A DNA stretch of 64,000 nt, from the NCBI GenBank assembly GCA_002803225.1, contig NXFV01001528.1, forward strand, positions 124,001 to 188,000, read 5' to 3'. This DNA is from Gamarada debralockiae (lineage: Eukaryota > Ascomycota > Leotiomycetes > Helotiales > Hyphodiscaceae). Shown here in pieces: positions 1 through 11,474 of this stretch. The notes below the pieces were generated by a model. The model searched no databases and was not told the origin of the DNA. It was given only the letters and a program-made list of their open reading frames with translations. Both the position numbers and the translations under genes were made by a program. The stretch's first letter is position 1, and every line of letters begins with the position of its first letter.

Positions 1-1453
1 AATACCTCCAAGCAAAGACCTTGCAACAGTATTGCCAGCTAGTGCAGATGCTGAATACCTGCCATAAGCCTTTGCGATGTAATTGGTACCATGTATGAAT
101 ATCAACGTCGTGCCAAGTCCGAAAGGGATGCCAGCGAGTATCGGCCAAATCCAGTGAATAGCAGCTGGCTGACATGTCCATGCAAACCAAAGCTGTCCGA
201 TGGGTGCGAGGATGGCCCCAACACAAATAATACTGACTCCAGCCTCTAATGAAGGCTGCCCAGTTCCGGTGTCCTTAGAGTGCAGCTCGACCAAGCGGCG
301 TGCTAGAGGTTCAGAAACAATAGCAAGTAAAGCTCCCACACCGATGCCCAAGAAAGAGAGTCCTGAAGATGCCAGAGACCAGCCGCGGGTACCTGTAAAG
401 ACGAGAGGGTATGCAAAGAAACACAGGTAAAGAATTCCAAAGTTGATGGCAATATAGATATCCCAAAACCACAGGATTGGCTCATTGCCCACAAGCGTAA
501 ACGGCCGTGAAAGACCGACTTTCATCCTCTCCCTGAAGCTGACATTCTTTTCACCGTCATATCGTGACCACCAACGTGCATCGCCGGTTTCCCGGCGAGC
601 TTTTGCAGCTCTTGCTCTCAACACGGCTGGTGTGTAGGTTTCTGGGATCAATGCCATAGAAAGAAATGAGACGCCGCTGAGCATCATGACAATCCAACTA
701 TTCCAACGCCATCCTAGGTACTGCGTCGTGTAACCACCGATAAGAGGACCGGTTACAGGACCTGTGAAAGGCCCTAGAGACCAGACAGAGAATGCTAAGG
801 CACGATGCGCCTCATCCGATATATCTGAGACCGTGCCGGGAGAATTAGCGACCATCGTTGCTCCAGCGAATGCCCTGATTACAGTGTCAGGTATGCCACT
901 TTGAGCAATGAAGGAATCTAACTCACGTGAAGAACCGAATGACAATGGTTTCCACCATGCTCTTAGACAAAGCACAGGGAAGAGTGAGAAGAGTGAAGGG
1001 AAGTAAACCTCCAAGATAGACGTATTTCCGCCCATATATCTCTGAAAGTGGTGCCAGGACCACACACCCGAGGCCCAGTCCAAATAAATAAGATGTGATG
1101 CCGAGAGTGGCAACAGTCCGATTGCCTACTTTGAATTCCTCCATCATGTCAGTGATTGTGGAGGTATAGTTGGTTGAAAAGAACATGACAGCCCAAGTGC
1201 CAAAGGACACAAGAAGCAAGATGATCCCTCGATACCATACCGGCCAGCGCAGAGGATCATCCTCATCGACTTCCTTGAATTTCACTTCGAATTCTTTGCA
1301 GGCCAGACTAAAGGTTCCTGTCCCAGGTCCTGGCAACGTCGGATCCTTCTCAATGGAAAGAAAATTCTGTGGTGGCTCCTGCATTGCTGTTGGTCGCTGC
1401 GAATCTTGGTCTCTTAAGACTTGCCACGTCCTTCCATTCATATATAGCAGCAT
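1..1453 (-). CDS. MFS transporter, DHA1 polyamine/multidrug type (3' end cut by window)
   Basis: Two exons are visible, 1453..927 and 874..1, separated by a 52-bp GT-AG intron (GTGAGT...AATCAG). The frame continues to base 1 without a stop, so the C-terminus is outside the window. A charged cytosolic N-terminus ends in DPLRWPVWYRG, the usual lead-in of this family. It is followed by a first membrane helix, then LGLGCVVLAPLSEIYGRK (the MFS signature between helices 2 and 3). The second exon gives GPFTGPVTGPLIGGY, the antiporter-type motif C region, then the long central loop (RARAAKARRETG) and further helices. Such proteins export drugs, polyamines or metabolites at the plasma membrane; the substrate cannot be read from sequence. 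ATGs at 1453, 1441 and 1384 are all possible starts. Its upstream region carries two copies of the palindrome also found before the neighbouring permease and hydrolase genes. Confidence 0.9.
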
Positions 1454-1703
1454 CACGATAGCGACATAACTCCGGCGCGTATAATTCTGTCAAATTTTGC
1501 TTTGGATTTCGGGTAATCGGCAGGGCTCACTTTACTCACCGTCCACATCGCGGAGACTCAGTGACTATGCGGACTGAAAAGCCTGCAACGCGGAAGTAAG
1601 ATATTTTAGCGTTAGTGGAGGCTGCTGAGTTGACTTCATCTATTGGCGGGCAACTCATCCATATGTAAATCAAATTGCATTGTAGACGCAGAAGCCAAGA
1701 GTA

Positions 1704-1721
1704 TCGGTCGGCTCTGCCGAC
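1704..1721. promoter_or_regulatory. Palindrome, variant copy of the cluster motif
   Basis: TCGGTCGGCTCTGCCGAC contains the perfect inverted repeat GTCGGC-TCT-GCCGAC. It lies about 250 bp upstream of the MFS start. The left half is identical to the sites at 5009 and 1989. Triplet CGG/CCG repeats with short spacers are typical targets of Zn2Cys6 dimers. Confidence 0.5.
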
Positions 1722-1988
1722 TTTGCTCGACCCGCTTTTCTCGTCGTACGCTACCATTATCAGACCAGTCATAATAGGGTCAAAGGAGAAACTGAGTGGG
1801 GCTGAAAGAAGAGTATATCATAGAATAGCAAGAAGTCTACAAATCGAAGACAGAAGAGAGCAAAGGTTTAGTATAGGAGTGCTGATGAAGCCTCTGCCGC
1901 AAATGTCCCATTCTAGAAGAACGGGTTCTACCAGTCATGTAAGATATGCTTGTATGTTTTCTTTAAGAATAGTACTGCAGAGAACAAA

Positions 1989-2004
1989 TCGGTCGGCCCG
2001 ACGA
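1989..2004. promoter_or_regulatory. Palindrome, near-complete copy of the cluster motif
   Basis: TCGGTCGGCCCGACGA matches the full site at 5009 except for one missing base in the right arm. The core GTCGG-C-CCGAC is a perfect palindrome. It lies about 540 bp upstream of the MFS exporter start. Confidence 0.55.
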
Positions 2005-2460
2005 ATTCGCGTGGAGAAAGTGGAGATACGGCACCAGCGTCGGAAAAGCCGGTCTGGGGCATTCGATATGTATGCCAGCCACCGGATGGATCCGATAGCA
2101 TGCACTGGCTGAGGAGGGTCGGGTGGACCATTAGTCGCGGATAGCATCAGCTTGAAAGTAGTGACAAATATTTTTCGATGCTTAGAGACAGAGCTAAGCG
2201 AATACTGACTTGTTAGGACAGCAAGTCAAGTACACACGGACAAATGTAGCATTCAATCAGCTGTTGAATTTAAAAAGCTAAGGATAATCGTAACGTATGA
2301 CCGGGCCAAGTTGGAGAACGACCGCACGCAATTAAAGCGGAGAGAATGGGATTTCTCGCTCGACGTCAGGATTTTCTACCCAATTTTTCGCGTCTCGAGA
2401 TAATCAAGCACAACATCAAAGGATAGAGCAATCGACAAAGTCATTAATCTATCCAACCTT

Positions 2461-4612
2461 TTACAGCGAGTATCTGAAATGAAGATTCTCCTTCTGCGAC
2501 AAGCAAATCTTATCAGCAGGGACGTCAAGTGTTGGGATTACCAAGAACTTACGTCAGTGAGATCTGCAAAAGCTACATCAAGGCTGGTATCCTCGGAAGA
2601 TTGCCGCGTTTCAGCTTGCAATTTATCTCTCTATTGGCAATGTCAGCTGCAATCACACGAAGGTAATGGCACGAGGAAGACTCACCCTTCTGTTTTCTCT
2701 GACGTAAAGAGCATAGAGTAGGAAGACGAGCGCGACTTGTCCAATAAGACATGCAAGCATAGAGATGAACCCTGATGAGTATCTTGGCGCTTCACGATCA
2801 AAAAAGAATTGCGGACCGATGAGATTGCCAATGCAATAACTGCTCTGTATTGGTGTTGAAAGACTCGATGGTGTCAAGAGCACTTACGATACGAAGAGAG
2901 ACGCAGTGACTACGTTCTTCTTGGTACGGCCGGCAATATTAGATTGAATAATGCCCAAAAGGAGAACATACGTCACACTCCATCCAGTGAGAATATAGTT
3001 TCCCCTATAGAATTCATTAATATGCTGTCTTCTGGGAAAGATGAAGGGGCGATACGCACAACAGTCGACCGAGACGCATATCCGTAGGGAGAGCATAGAC
3101 CAGAGCGGCTCCCAAAATAGCCACGCAAAGACCGCCTACCATGAGGAAAAAGCGAATGCCTTTAAAGGTGCTTGCCAGATAACTTGGGTAAAGGTTAGCG
3201 GGACGCCTTTCAGACTGTTCAGAGTACACACCCTGAGATTACCAATGCCATAATCTGTGTAGCTCCGGTGGGCATGTTAAGCAGCGTTGATTGGAACTTT
3301 GAGAATCCAAAACCGTTGATAATAAGAGGACCGTATGCGCTGACACCGCCCTAATCATCTGTTTTAGTCAATGCTCGCGGCATTTCATAAATAGGCAAAT
3401 CTCAACTTACATTGGGGATATTGTTGGCGAATGTGATCAGTATAATAATCCACACTCTCAGGTCTGTGAAGGCCTCACGGACCTGATACCATTTGAAGAC
3501 TTTTGTATCAATACCGGTCTCGTTGCCTGCTAAACGGACGATTGCAATGGTCCGCTCCCTAGGAGAGAGCCACTTCGCCTGTAGGGGATTCGCAGGGACA
3601 AAGAGCGTGAAGATCACCCCCCAAACAATTGTGGCAGAGCCCCAAATCACGAATGGAAATTTCCACGCGGGGATGCCTGCTCGTATAAACCCGACGCCAT
3701 ATCCGATGAGCGCTCCGAAGATGTTGGCGATACCGTTTGTGGAGAACCATATCCCATTTCGAAGCGGTTGTTCTGTTCTGGAAACTGTTAGAGGACTGCG
3801 GAATAAACTATCTAGGAATCCTTACTTCTTGTAGAACATGGCTGTAAGCAAGACGAAACATGGACTGACGCCACCCTCCAAGAAGCCGAGTACGAATCTT
3901 GACGCCATGAGTCCACGAAAGTCGTTTGCTGCAGTTGTGCAGAGCAAGGTAATTCCCCATAGGGTTCTACAGATTGTGAGTACAATGCTATATCGTGAGG
4001 AAGTGAATTGAGATACGTACATAGAGATGCCACAGACACGAGTGATACTGAATTTCTGGAAGAGGTAGCCCATAGGAAATTCCCCAGTGAGATAACCGAT
4101 GTAGAAGATTGTTATGAGCCCTGTAGGCCCATTAGTGACAAGAACGAGACCCCTTACAAGAGGGCAGAGACTTACATGAGTAGTCGGCTCCTACCAAATT
4201 GGCACCTGTTTTCATTCCCCACAATGCTGCATAGGACACAGAGGCCTTGTCCAGAAACTTATAGCCGTCAGCTCGATTCGTTGCGCCCTTGCTGTTGATA
4301 TTCTCAGAAGTTGACTTGAACGTACCTGGATGCAGTAGGTCACCATCATCTGACGTATATTAGCTTGGGCCCCAGCACGCAAGATAGGACACTGACCATT
4401 GGCAACAGATAGAAATCGATCTTCCTGAGGACTTTACCAGCCTCCGCCGGGGTGTATTCGAAATCACCCCCTGCGTTTGCCAGGGCCTGTGCAGCAATAT
4501 CATCGCTCTGGAAGGTTTCCTTGGCAGGCATACTGTCTTGCGTAGAGATATCCGTGGCCCGCGGCTCATGGATGACTTGAATTTTCTCGAGGTTGTCCTT
4601 AGACAAAGACAT
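2461..4612 (-). CDS. Dal5-type permease (MFS, anion:cation symporter family)
   Basis: A complete but intron-rich gene, with roughly eleven short introns. It starts at ATG 4612 (MSLSKDNLEK) and its last exon encodes KENLHFRYSL followed by TAA at 2461. Joined exons give the hallmarks of the allantoate/nicotinate/vitamin permease group: RKIDFYLLPMM, then FLDKASVSYAALWGM, GFLEGGVSPCFVLLTAMFYKK, and NIAGRTKKNVV before YCIGNLIGPQ. The C-terminal tail LDVAFADLTD-KENLHFRY is diagnostic of the Dal5 subgroup. These proteins import organic anions such as allantoate, ureidosuccinate, nicotinate or dipeptides at the plasma membrane. It is transcribed divergently from the M20D amidohydrolase across a 570-bp promoter holding two palindromic sites, so uptake of that enzyme's substrate is the natural guess. 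The substrate itself is not deducible. Confidence 0.9.
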
Positions 4613-4774
4613 GATGAAGGGGTAAGGTAGCAATACAAGATTAACAAGGACCTGTGTAGTAAGTGTTGGACAGCTGGACATACAACATTTTAAATTGAGA
4701 TGTCCGCAACAGTTTGTGGGGTAAATTGTTCCGTGGATGATAAGGCTTGTGGGGTAAGGGGTTTTTTTCCTATC

Positions 4775-4791
4775 TCGGACGGCCCGACCGA
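4775..4791. promoter_or_regulatory. 17-bp palindrome, one mismatch
   Basis: TCGGACGGCCCGACCGA differs from the perfect site at 5009 by one base. It lies 163 bp upstream of the Dal5-type permease start. Confidence 0.6.
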
Positions 4792-5008
4792 ATCTCGCAA
4801 GTTCTTCCTAATCATCTCTTTTGTTTTTCAAGCGTCTTATGTCTTGATCCGACCAAACGTTGAGTCGAATGAGTCATGGAGTTGAGAGAATCGGAACAGT
4901 AGTCAAGAAGATTGCTGCGGTAGTACTAAAGTGATTTAATTAATTGAAATGATGGTCGACTAGAATGCAATTACCCTGTTCTTACCAGTTTCTCGGACGT
5001 GCCTCATC

Positions 5009-5025
5009 TCGGTCGGCCCGACCGA
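5009..5025. promoter_or_regulatory. 17-bp perfect palindrome, likely activator site
   Basis: TCGGTCGGCCCGACCGA is an 8+1+8 perfect inverted repeat, 158 bp upstream of the amidohydrolase start. The CGG...CCG content fits a Zn2Cys6 dimer site. The Zn2Cys6 gene at 6916 is the obvious candidate regulator (inference). Confidence 0.65.
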
Positions 5026-5182
5026 ATACTTACCGTAGGATACTCGATATGGCTGTTGAACTCCATGTTGTCCAACTTGTCGAATCCGTTCATAGACTTT
5101 TATGGTCAATCTATACTTACATACCCCCTTTAAAGATTAGCATATCTCCTGCTGAGCTTCGGAAAGAAACATCACTACAACA

Positions 5183-6647
5183 ATGGCCATCTTGGATCAC
5201 GCCCAGGCCCGAAAACTGGTTGTGAACTCAATCGACGAGGCAAAGGATGAGCTGCGGAGAATAAACCTCGAAGTGAGTCTCTTGAAAATGTCGTTCTTTT
5301 GGGCCAATGGCGAATGCTAAGAGACAAAAGATATGGAACAATCCGGAGATCATGTTCGAGGAAGTGAAGGCCTGCAAGCTTCTCTCAGGCTGGTTAGAAA
5401 GCAGGGGTTGGAAAGTCGATAGAGGGGCCTATGGGATCAGCACTGCCTTCGAAGCAAAGTTTTCGGTGAAGCCCGGTGGTAGAACAATCTGTTATAACGT
5501 GGAATATGGCAAGTTGAGCATTTCTCCAACATTCCACAATCCACAGCTCTATTCCTTCTAAGTTCTAACCACTTCTGATAGATGCACTTCCAGGTCTGGG
5601 ACATGCCTGTGGTCACAATCTTATTGCAACATCCTCTCTTGCCTCTGCAATTGGCATTTCTGCCGTAATGACAGCTTTTGGAATCCCAGGCACATTAATC
5701 CTTATGGGCACGCCTGCAGAAGAAACTGGAGGAGGGAAATACATCATGGCCAATAACGGTGCGTGGAAGGACTGTGACATGTGCGTCATGACGCATGGCA
5801 TGCCACAATTCTCCACCCCTATGTGCATCACCAAAGCATCGTGGAAATTCCGTGCAAAATTCCATGGAGTCTCCTCGCATGCGGCAGCCGCGCCTTGGAA
5901 TGGGAGAAATGCCTGTGATGCTATAGTTATGGCTTACAACGGCTTGGGGCTATTGAGACAGCAACTCGAGAAGTCAGACAGTATTCAGGGTGTCATACTT
6001 ACGGCAGGAAAGGCGCCAAATGTCATTCCGGACTTTGCAGAAGGCACATACTCTCTGAGGTCAAAAAATTCGGCCGGCTTGGATGCCTTGAAAGCACGTG
6101 TGATCCCTATTTTTGAGGGCGCTGCTAGTTCTACTGGTTGCACCGTGGAGCTCTTCTGGTAAGTTTCAGAGAGCAACTCGAGACACTAGAAATCTGACAC
6201 CTTCTAGGGATGCTCTTTATGAAGACGTGGTGAGTAACATGACTCTGGCCGAGCGATACCGGCAGTACATGATCAAGGACCTTGACATGCAGCCTGAAGA
6301 CATGATCCCGCTAAATGAAGCTGCCATCAAGTACGAGCAGAACGGTAGCTCGTAAGTCTTGAAGTCCCACTCCCATCTTTCCAGATTTTGACCATACTAT
6401 CAGAGATTTTGGGAATTGCACATATATTACGCCAGGAATACAAGCAATGTTCAGAATTGATTCGAAAAGTTTGCCACACACTCCTGATTTCCAGCAAGCT
6501 TCTGGCACGGAATTCAGCCACGGCGAGGCGCTTAGAGCGGGCAAAGCCAATGCCTTAATCGGACTAGACGTTCTGCTCGACGATTCGTTCTATAGCGAGG
6601 TACGAAGCGAATTTGATGCTGCGATGAAGGAAGCTGGGCGTCTATGA
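5183..6647 (+). CDS. M20D amidohydrolase / PM20D2-like peptidase
   Basis: Five exons (5183..5272, 5331..5508, 5582..6158, 6208..6351, 6404..6647) encode 410 aa, the normal family length. Metal-site motifs are present: GLGHACGHN at about residues 94-102 (C99, H101), GTPAEETGGGK with the Glu pair at 136-137, THGMP with H161, and a C-terminal LPHTPDF histidine. SSHAAAAPW begins the lid/dimerisation domain. The family (aminoacylase-1-like 2, IAA-amino acid hydrolases, beta-alanyl dipeptidases) hydrolyses N-acyl or peptide amides in the cytosol; there is no signal peptide. Intron 2 (5509..5581) uses a GC donor (GCAAGT...GATAG), the only choice that keeps the DALPGLGH frame. Its neighbours are a divergent permease and a convergent Zn2Cys6 factor, suggesting uptake and cleavage of an amide nitrogen source. 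Confidence 0.92.
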
Positions 6648-6915
6648 TATGGAAAGGTGGCTCCTTTTTAGTCTTTTTGCAGCGATTTTAAGAGTAGATT
6701 GTCAAATGAATAAGACACATCAGATTCAGCAGAGCCACAACTGCATTCTGTCACATTCTTATACAACTTACAGATCCATTCAGGTGCAAATATATTGTTC
6801 ACACCGCCAAAAAGCACGCCTTGGTAGGGTCATCTCACGACGTCATCTACTGCCGCATTCACTGCCATGCTCCTCAAAACAGCCATGAAGCCCTCTCATT
6901 GGCTTCTTCAGGCAT

Positions 6916-9150
6916 CTATGCATCCGTTGGCGAGAGCGAATCAAATAATGGGAAATGTTGCTGCCACATCTGTCGAAGATCAGTATGCAGTGAAGGCAAC
7001 GTTCTCGTGGGTGGGGCTTACCGGATCGCTAACGAAGTCCGTAGCACTGCCGACGATATCGTACATGATATTTTCATTTTCCAACTCCATGGTGTTATTA
7101 TCGACAGGTTCCATCACGGTCTCGTTGTTCACCTCCTGAATTCTCTCCGCCATCTTCTCTACCGTAGCTGCATGTCTTTGGGCGTCTGCTTGCTTGAACA
7201 TCTCCACAACGCGTTGGAAGATCTCCGTTATCGAGCTAGTGTTGACGTATTGCGGCGCTGTAAGGACTACCTTATAGAGAAAATGAATGGCTAGAAAAAC
7301 AACAGATCCGGAATAGTCCTAGATACAGTCAATTGATGCGGAATTGACCAGATAGAAGAGCTCTTACTATTGTGTAACTTAGACTTTGGCAGAAGCTTGG
7401 AGACTGTAGAGCAGTACGCAGTAGAATCTGTCCGGATTCTGTGGCGACTCCAATAATTTCAGTATAGGTATCGTCTATCCCCACTGAATTGGATTCTATC
7501 GCGTATAGTATTGATCCATTAATATACCTATGAAATTTCAGTATTGTCCCTCGTTGTTCTAGCAACCGGTCTCCTCACATCCTAACAAAAGCATAGGGAA
7601 TAAGGAGTCTGTTTCGGTCCTGAGGGGTAGAATATGTCTGAAACAACGGATCGATCTCGTTGCTAACTTTGTGGAACCATACATCTAGCCGTGCATTGAG
7701 AGACGAGAAACGGCCAACGGACTCCTCAGATAAGGGATGCCGAGATACTATGTCCTTTGTTAACGAAGATTTTGCATCGGCTAGTCCGCAGGTCAGTAAC
7801 AGCCGCTGGAGTGCATGGTAGGACAAACCTGCTATGGTATAAAGCTCTAGATACGCCATTATTCTATAATCAACCGTTCGAAAACTGGGAGAAGCGCAGA
7901 GTTGGGCGCCGAACTTTGCGTAGCTCTGTACATTGCTTATTAGGAATGGCCCATGGATATTGTGACTGTAGGGAAAAATTAGCTTGCAGTATTGCTGTAA
8001 CCACATCTACTTACATCATATCAATACAACAGAATGAGAGCCAGGTCCTTGCCATCTCAACACTCTCAGGTCGGGAGGAAATCTTTGGGTCAGCCAAAGC
8101 CGATGGAACATTTTGTAGACCCATCTCGTAGCACAAAGACAATACCAGACCAAACAAACGATCTGCCCGGTGCCATATAGCATAGATCATTATAGCTTTC
8201 AAAGATGTAAGGTCGCACATCGGCTCAATGTACATTCGGCTGATCAGATTTTCCGTCTCTGCTCGGCATTGACTGTAGAGCTTAGATCTCGAGGCCCGGG
8301 CCCCAATGGTACACAACGTTGCAGTCAAGAGCGGGTTTTGTAGCGCGTTCGCTAATGGCCTGTCAATGGGACTGATGAATGAAATCACGCTATTGCAATG
8401 GGCGAGGTAGCTGTTAAAGCCAGTCAATAACCTGCATCATTGAAGCATATGGGAGGTACTAACAAATCAAAAAGTGCAGTGCACTGTGACATTGTGATGA
8501 TTCCCTTATCAACGAGGTTGTTTCCTCCCTGCTTTTCCTGTAACCGCCCAAGGGCATCACTTGAATGAGGAGTCGGTAGCTCGGTGCCTACTGCTTCACC
8601 TAAAGTGGCGAGCAATGGCGAAGGGTCATTCTGACTAGGTATACTGGCTGCTGTTTCATGTTGATGCGTAGAGAGGCGCAAATTCAGGTCCTTGACTGTA
8701 TTCCGGAGCTCTTCAATCGCACTGCGGGTTGCGTCTTTGTGTTGTTGCAGAGACAATTCTAGTGCCTCGACCCTGCCGGATCTGTAACCATGATGAGACC
8801 ATCAATTTATAGTTGAGCAGGAGTTTGTAATCTTACTGCCCGTTGCTATCTGTGATATTCGAAGCTGCTTGCAGACTTTTTCGTGGTACAGTGAATATAC
8901 ACTCTGCACCCGCTAGCCGGCACCTATCACTACTCAGACATGCTCAAAGAGTGAACGGCACGACCGACCTAGGACACGGGATAGAATCGGGACCATCGCA
9001 CTTGAGTCTACCAGCTTATCAGAATTTGTATAAACATAACAAGGGCTGCAAGTACATACTTCGACTTGCGGCATCGAAGGCACGCCGCAAGGGATCTACA
9101 AATCTAGATAAGCAGTCTATGTCGCATGAGAAGTAGGTAAGAATCTCTGA
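6916..9150 (-). CDS. Zn2Cys6 transcription factor with fungal_trans domain
   Basis: A multi-exon gene. The zinc cluster is assembled from three exons: one ending at 9060 encodes ACLRCRKSK, a 39-nt exon (9007..8969) encodes LKCDGPDSIPCP, and the next begins at 8923 with CRLAGAEC. Together they give the canonical six cysteines CX2CX6C...CX2CX6C. A coiled-coil linker follows (RVEALELSLQQHKDATRS and on), then the fungal-specific middle homology region. That region contains MGLQNVPSALADP and ARTWLSFCCIDM, and it continues through about 7330. The last exon, after intron GTAAGC..., encodes MWQQHFPLFDSLSPTDA and stops at 6916. The first exon and start codon were not resolved: an in-frame stop lies just upstream of the zinc cluster, so a further 5' exon must exist between about 9090 and 9300, and the upper coordinate is approximate. 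It probably activates the adjoining transporter and hydrolase genes. Confidence 0.85.
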
Positions 9151-9299
9151 TAGACCTACCTACTAGCCTCAGCCATACTATAGAGGTATGTGATGTTATA
9201 CGTCTTGGTCGTTGGATAGTTTTACAAGTTGTGCATTTCGTTGTCGGGTTTGTTAAGGTCATTGGCAACGGATTTGACGCGAAGTCCCCAAACATCTAA

Positions 9300-9998
9300 G
9301 CTGCTGACTAATCACGGCTAGAACGTGACCTCTAAAAGTCCACCGCGAAGGTTAGAGCGGTTATAGCAATTGTGATAACACACGGTGGACACAGTATATT
9401 AATGAGCTTGATGAGCTTCACAGCTTGTATTGAATATTACGAGCAGGAGGTTGATTGATGATGAAAGATGAAGATAGTGATGGAGCTCTCCCAGTCCCTT
9501 TTTAATGCGGATGGCCGCTGGGGGGAAATATAGCACAAGGACAACCTTCAGGGACCCGAGGATACGCACGATGATAATGCAGGATGTCCGCATCACCTAC
9601 AGAGACTGTAAGGCCAATTTCATTTAGTTCGGTGAATATTGCAATTGGTTTGGGTGAGTTCTGACATAGATTCAATTCGATTAGACCTCGCTGACAATCT
9701 ACAGCCTCGCAGCCACGAAGCCACGAAACCACCAGCGACGAATATTTTGACACGGCACATTCAAAAATCAGAATAGAAGATCATGAATGCATCTGAGTGA
9801 GTCGGATAAACTTTTTGGGAGTTAAGGAGTCGTGATCGAGGACAATTTGAGCCTCTCGAAACTTAACCACTCAAGTAAAGTCAATAACCGTGTTAAAAAG
9901 ATTTCGATATCAATTCCCTAACTTTTCGAGAACTATGCTGCATTTTGATCGCGGCCTGCTCGCTGAAGTTTTCATATCCTTAGCCCCGAGACTCCTTA
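9300..9998. other. Gene-free stretch
   Basis: Nothing beyond short random open frames is seen between the activator's 5' region and the peptidase pseudogene. It may hold the activator's promoter. Confidence 0.5.
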
Positions 9999-10900
9999 TT
10001 AGACCTCCTCTTGCTCCTTCTCAATGCCGCTATACTTATTGATCCAATCCAGCACCCCTTTATACCATACCAATGAGTTCTCTGGCTCAATACCCACTAC
10101 ACGAAGTCAGCACAGATCAACCGCCCAGCAGCATCTCATACTTACATGATTCTCATCCGGAAACATCAAGAATATACTTGGTATCCCCTTTGTCTGCAAA
10201 TCATTGAATAGCGACAATCCTTCCGCAATCGGGAGTCTGTAATCTAACTCATTGTGAATGATCATATGCGGCGTAGCCCAGTTCTTCAAATGCTTCGCTG
10301 GATCCCACTTCTCGTAGTTCTCTCTATTCTTCCAGAGCATGCCCGCAAAAGCATAATGAGGAAACAACTCTTCGGACAAGTACTGGTTTAGAGTACTAAA
10401 AACCCCGTCGTGTATCACGAGAGCCTTGAACTTGCGTCCCAGTGGGTGAGCTTGGATCCAATTCACCATGTACAGTACCTATCGTAGCTAGCACCAAGAG
10501 CGACGGCGCGAGACGTATCAACGTAGCAGATATTGGCTTTGATATACTCAAATCCCTTGACCAAGTCAATGTATAGACATCCTCCCCACTGGTTTCTGAT
10601 TCTATTCTGGAATGCCATTCCGTAGCCAGTTGAACCAGTCGGGTTTAGTGTAACAACAACGTAGCCTTGTTTAGCGAAAACGGCGTGATTCATTTCGTCG
10701 ACCTGAGACTACGTGAGTCAGTGTTCAAATATAGGTTCGACGAATTTTCGATTACTTACTCCGCCATGGATGAGATATACCAAAGGGTATATCTTGGACT
10801 TGTCAAAATTAGACTGCTTAGAATCCAAGCATGCACATTATAGCCCTCAGCGCCTTCATACAAAATTCGTTAACCTAGTCATGTAAAAGTCCAAAAGCTT
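9999..10900 (-). pseudogene. Dipeptidyl-peptidase V-like (S9) pseudogene, C-terminal half
   Basis: The minus strand reads through recognisable prolyl-oligopeptidase-family blocks: GAEGYNVHAW, SNFDKSKIYPLVYLIHGG, then after an intron VVVTLNPTGSTGYGMAFQN, GFEYIKANICYVDTSRAVALG, later HNELDYRLPIAEGL and FPDENH. The Ser-nucleophile block should read GASYGGYM but reads GASYDRY followed by an extra TGTAC, which shifts the frame and destroys the active-site environment. A stop interrupts the linker after VHAWIL. A single-base loss near the 3' end shifts the final exon before the expected stop at 9999. The N-terminal propeller was not found. In life such enzymes are secreted serine dipeptidyl peptidases. 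GGT-GGG becoming GAT-AGG is a double G-to-A change. Confidence 0.85.
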
Positions 10901-11474
10901 CCGTCCCGGAGGTGCAAGTAGCTTGAACAAGGCCAAAATGGTCAGAGGGGAAGCTACGCAGGCTGCGCAGGCTGATCATGAGGCGGAAGAAGAAGTGGAA
11001 CAAATCTTATATGGTGGGTCTTCAGTTGGACAAAATGAAACCCCGCCTCAGACATCTGAAACTATTCAATATTCTTACAAAATGACGTCGAATTGTCATC
11101 GAAGAACACAAGGATATTGAAAGTAGGATCAAAAATTGACGGAGTTCGGACGAAGCCCTTCTGAACTTCCGCTTCAGGAAGTTTTAGCGGCCGAGACTAT
11201 TTCCTATTTGAGCGGAGTCCAAGAGTCCTGCAATCTTGAGGTGTCAGTTGAGCTGTATGGAGGCGAAATATAGTGCCATTTTTAGGACTAGCTGATATCT
11301 AAGGTGCTGAAATACAAGGAGGGGAAGAGCTCTCTTATGCCACGGAAGAGGGGAAAATACAGGCTATACCCGATTAGGCAATTCCAACCAACATGAGGCA
11401 CAAAATGGATCGGATTGCCGTCAAGAGCTCGTAGGAAAAAGACATGCTCATTCAAGTGAAATTATCTGACTTAC

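Larger units (their letters stand above)
1454..2460. promoter_or_regulatory. Intergenic region upstream of the MFS gene with two palindromic sites
   Basis: No coding exon is recognisable here. The stretch separates the start of the MFS exporter from the stop of the Dal5-type permease (both on the minus strand). It contains GC-rich inverted repeats at 1704-1721 and 1989-2004, listed separately, in an otherwise AT-rich background. Confidence 0.6.
4613..5182. promoter_or_regulatory. Divergent promoter between permease and amidohydrolase
   Basis: This 570-bp region separates two oppositely transcribed start codons (4612 minus, 5183 plus). It has no coding exon but carries two copies of the cluster palindrome, 163 bp from the permease start and 158 bp from the hydrolase start. 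The near-symmetrical placement supports co-regulation. Confidence 0.7.

Noticed and set aside
8961..8975. Half-site of the cluster palindrome inside the activator gene
   Set aside because: Only one arm matches and it overlaps a splice donor, so it is not counted as an operator.
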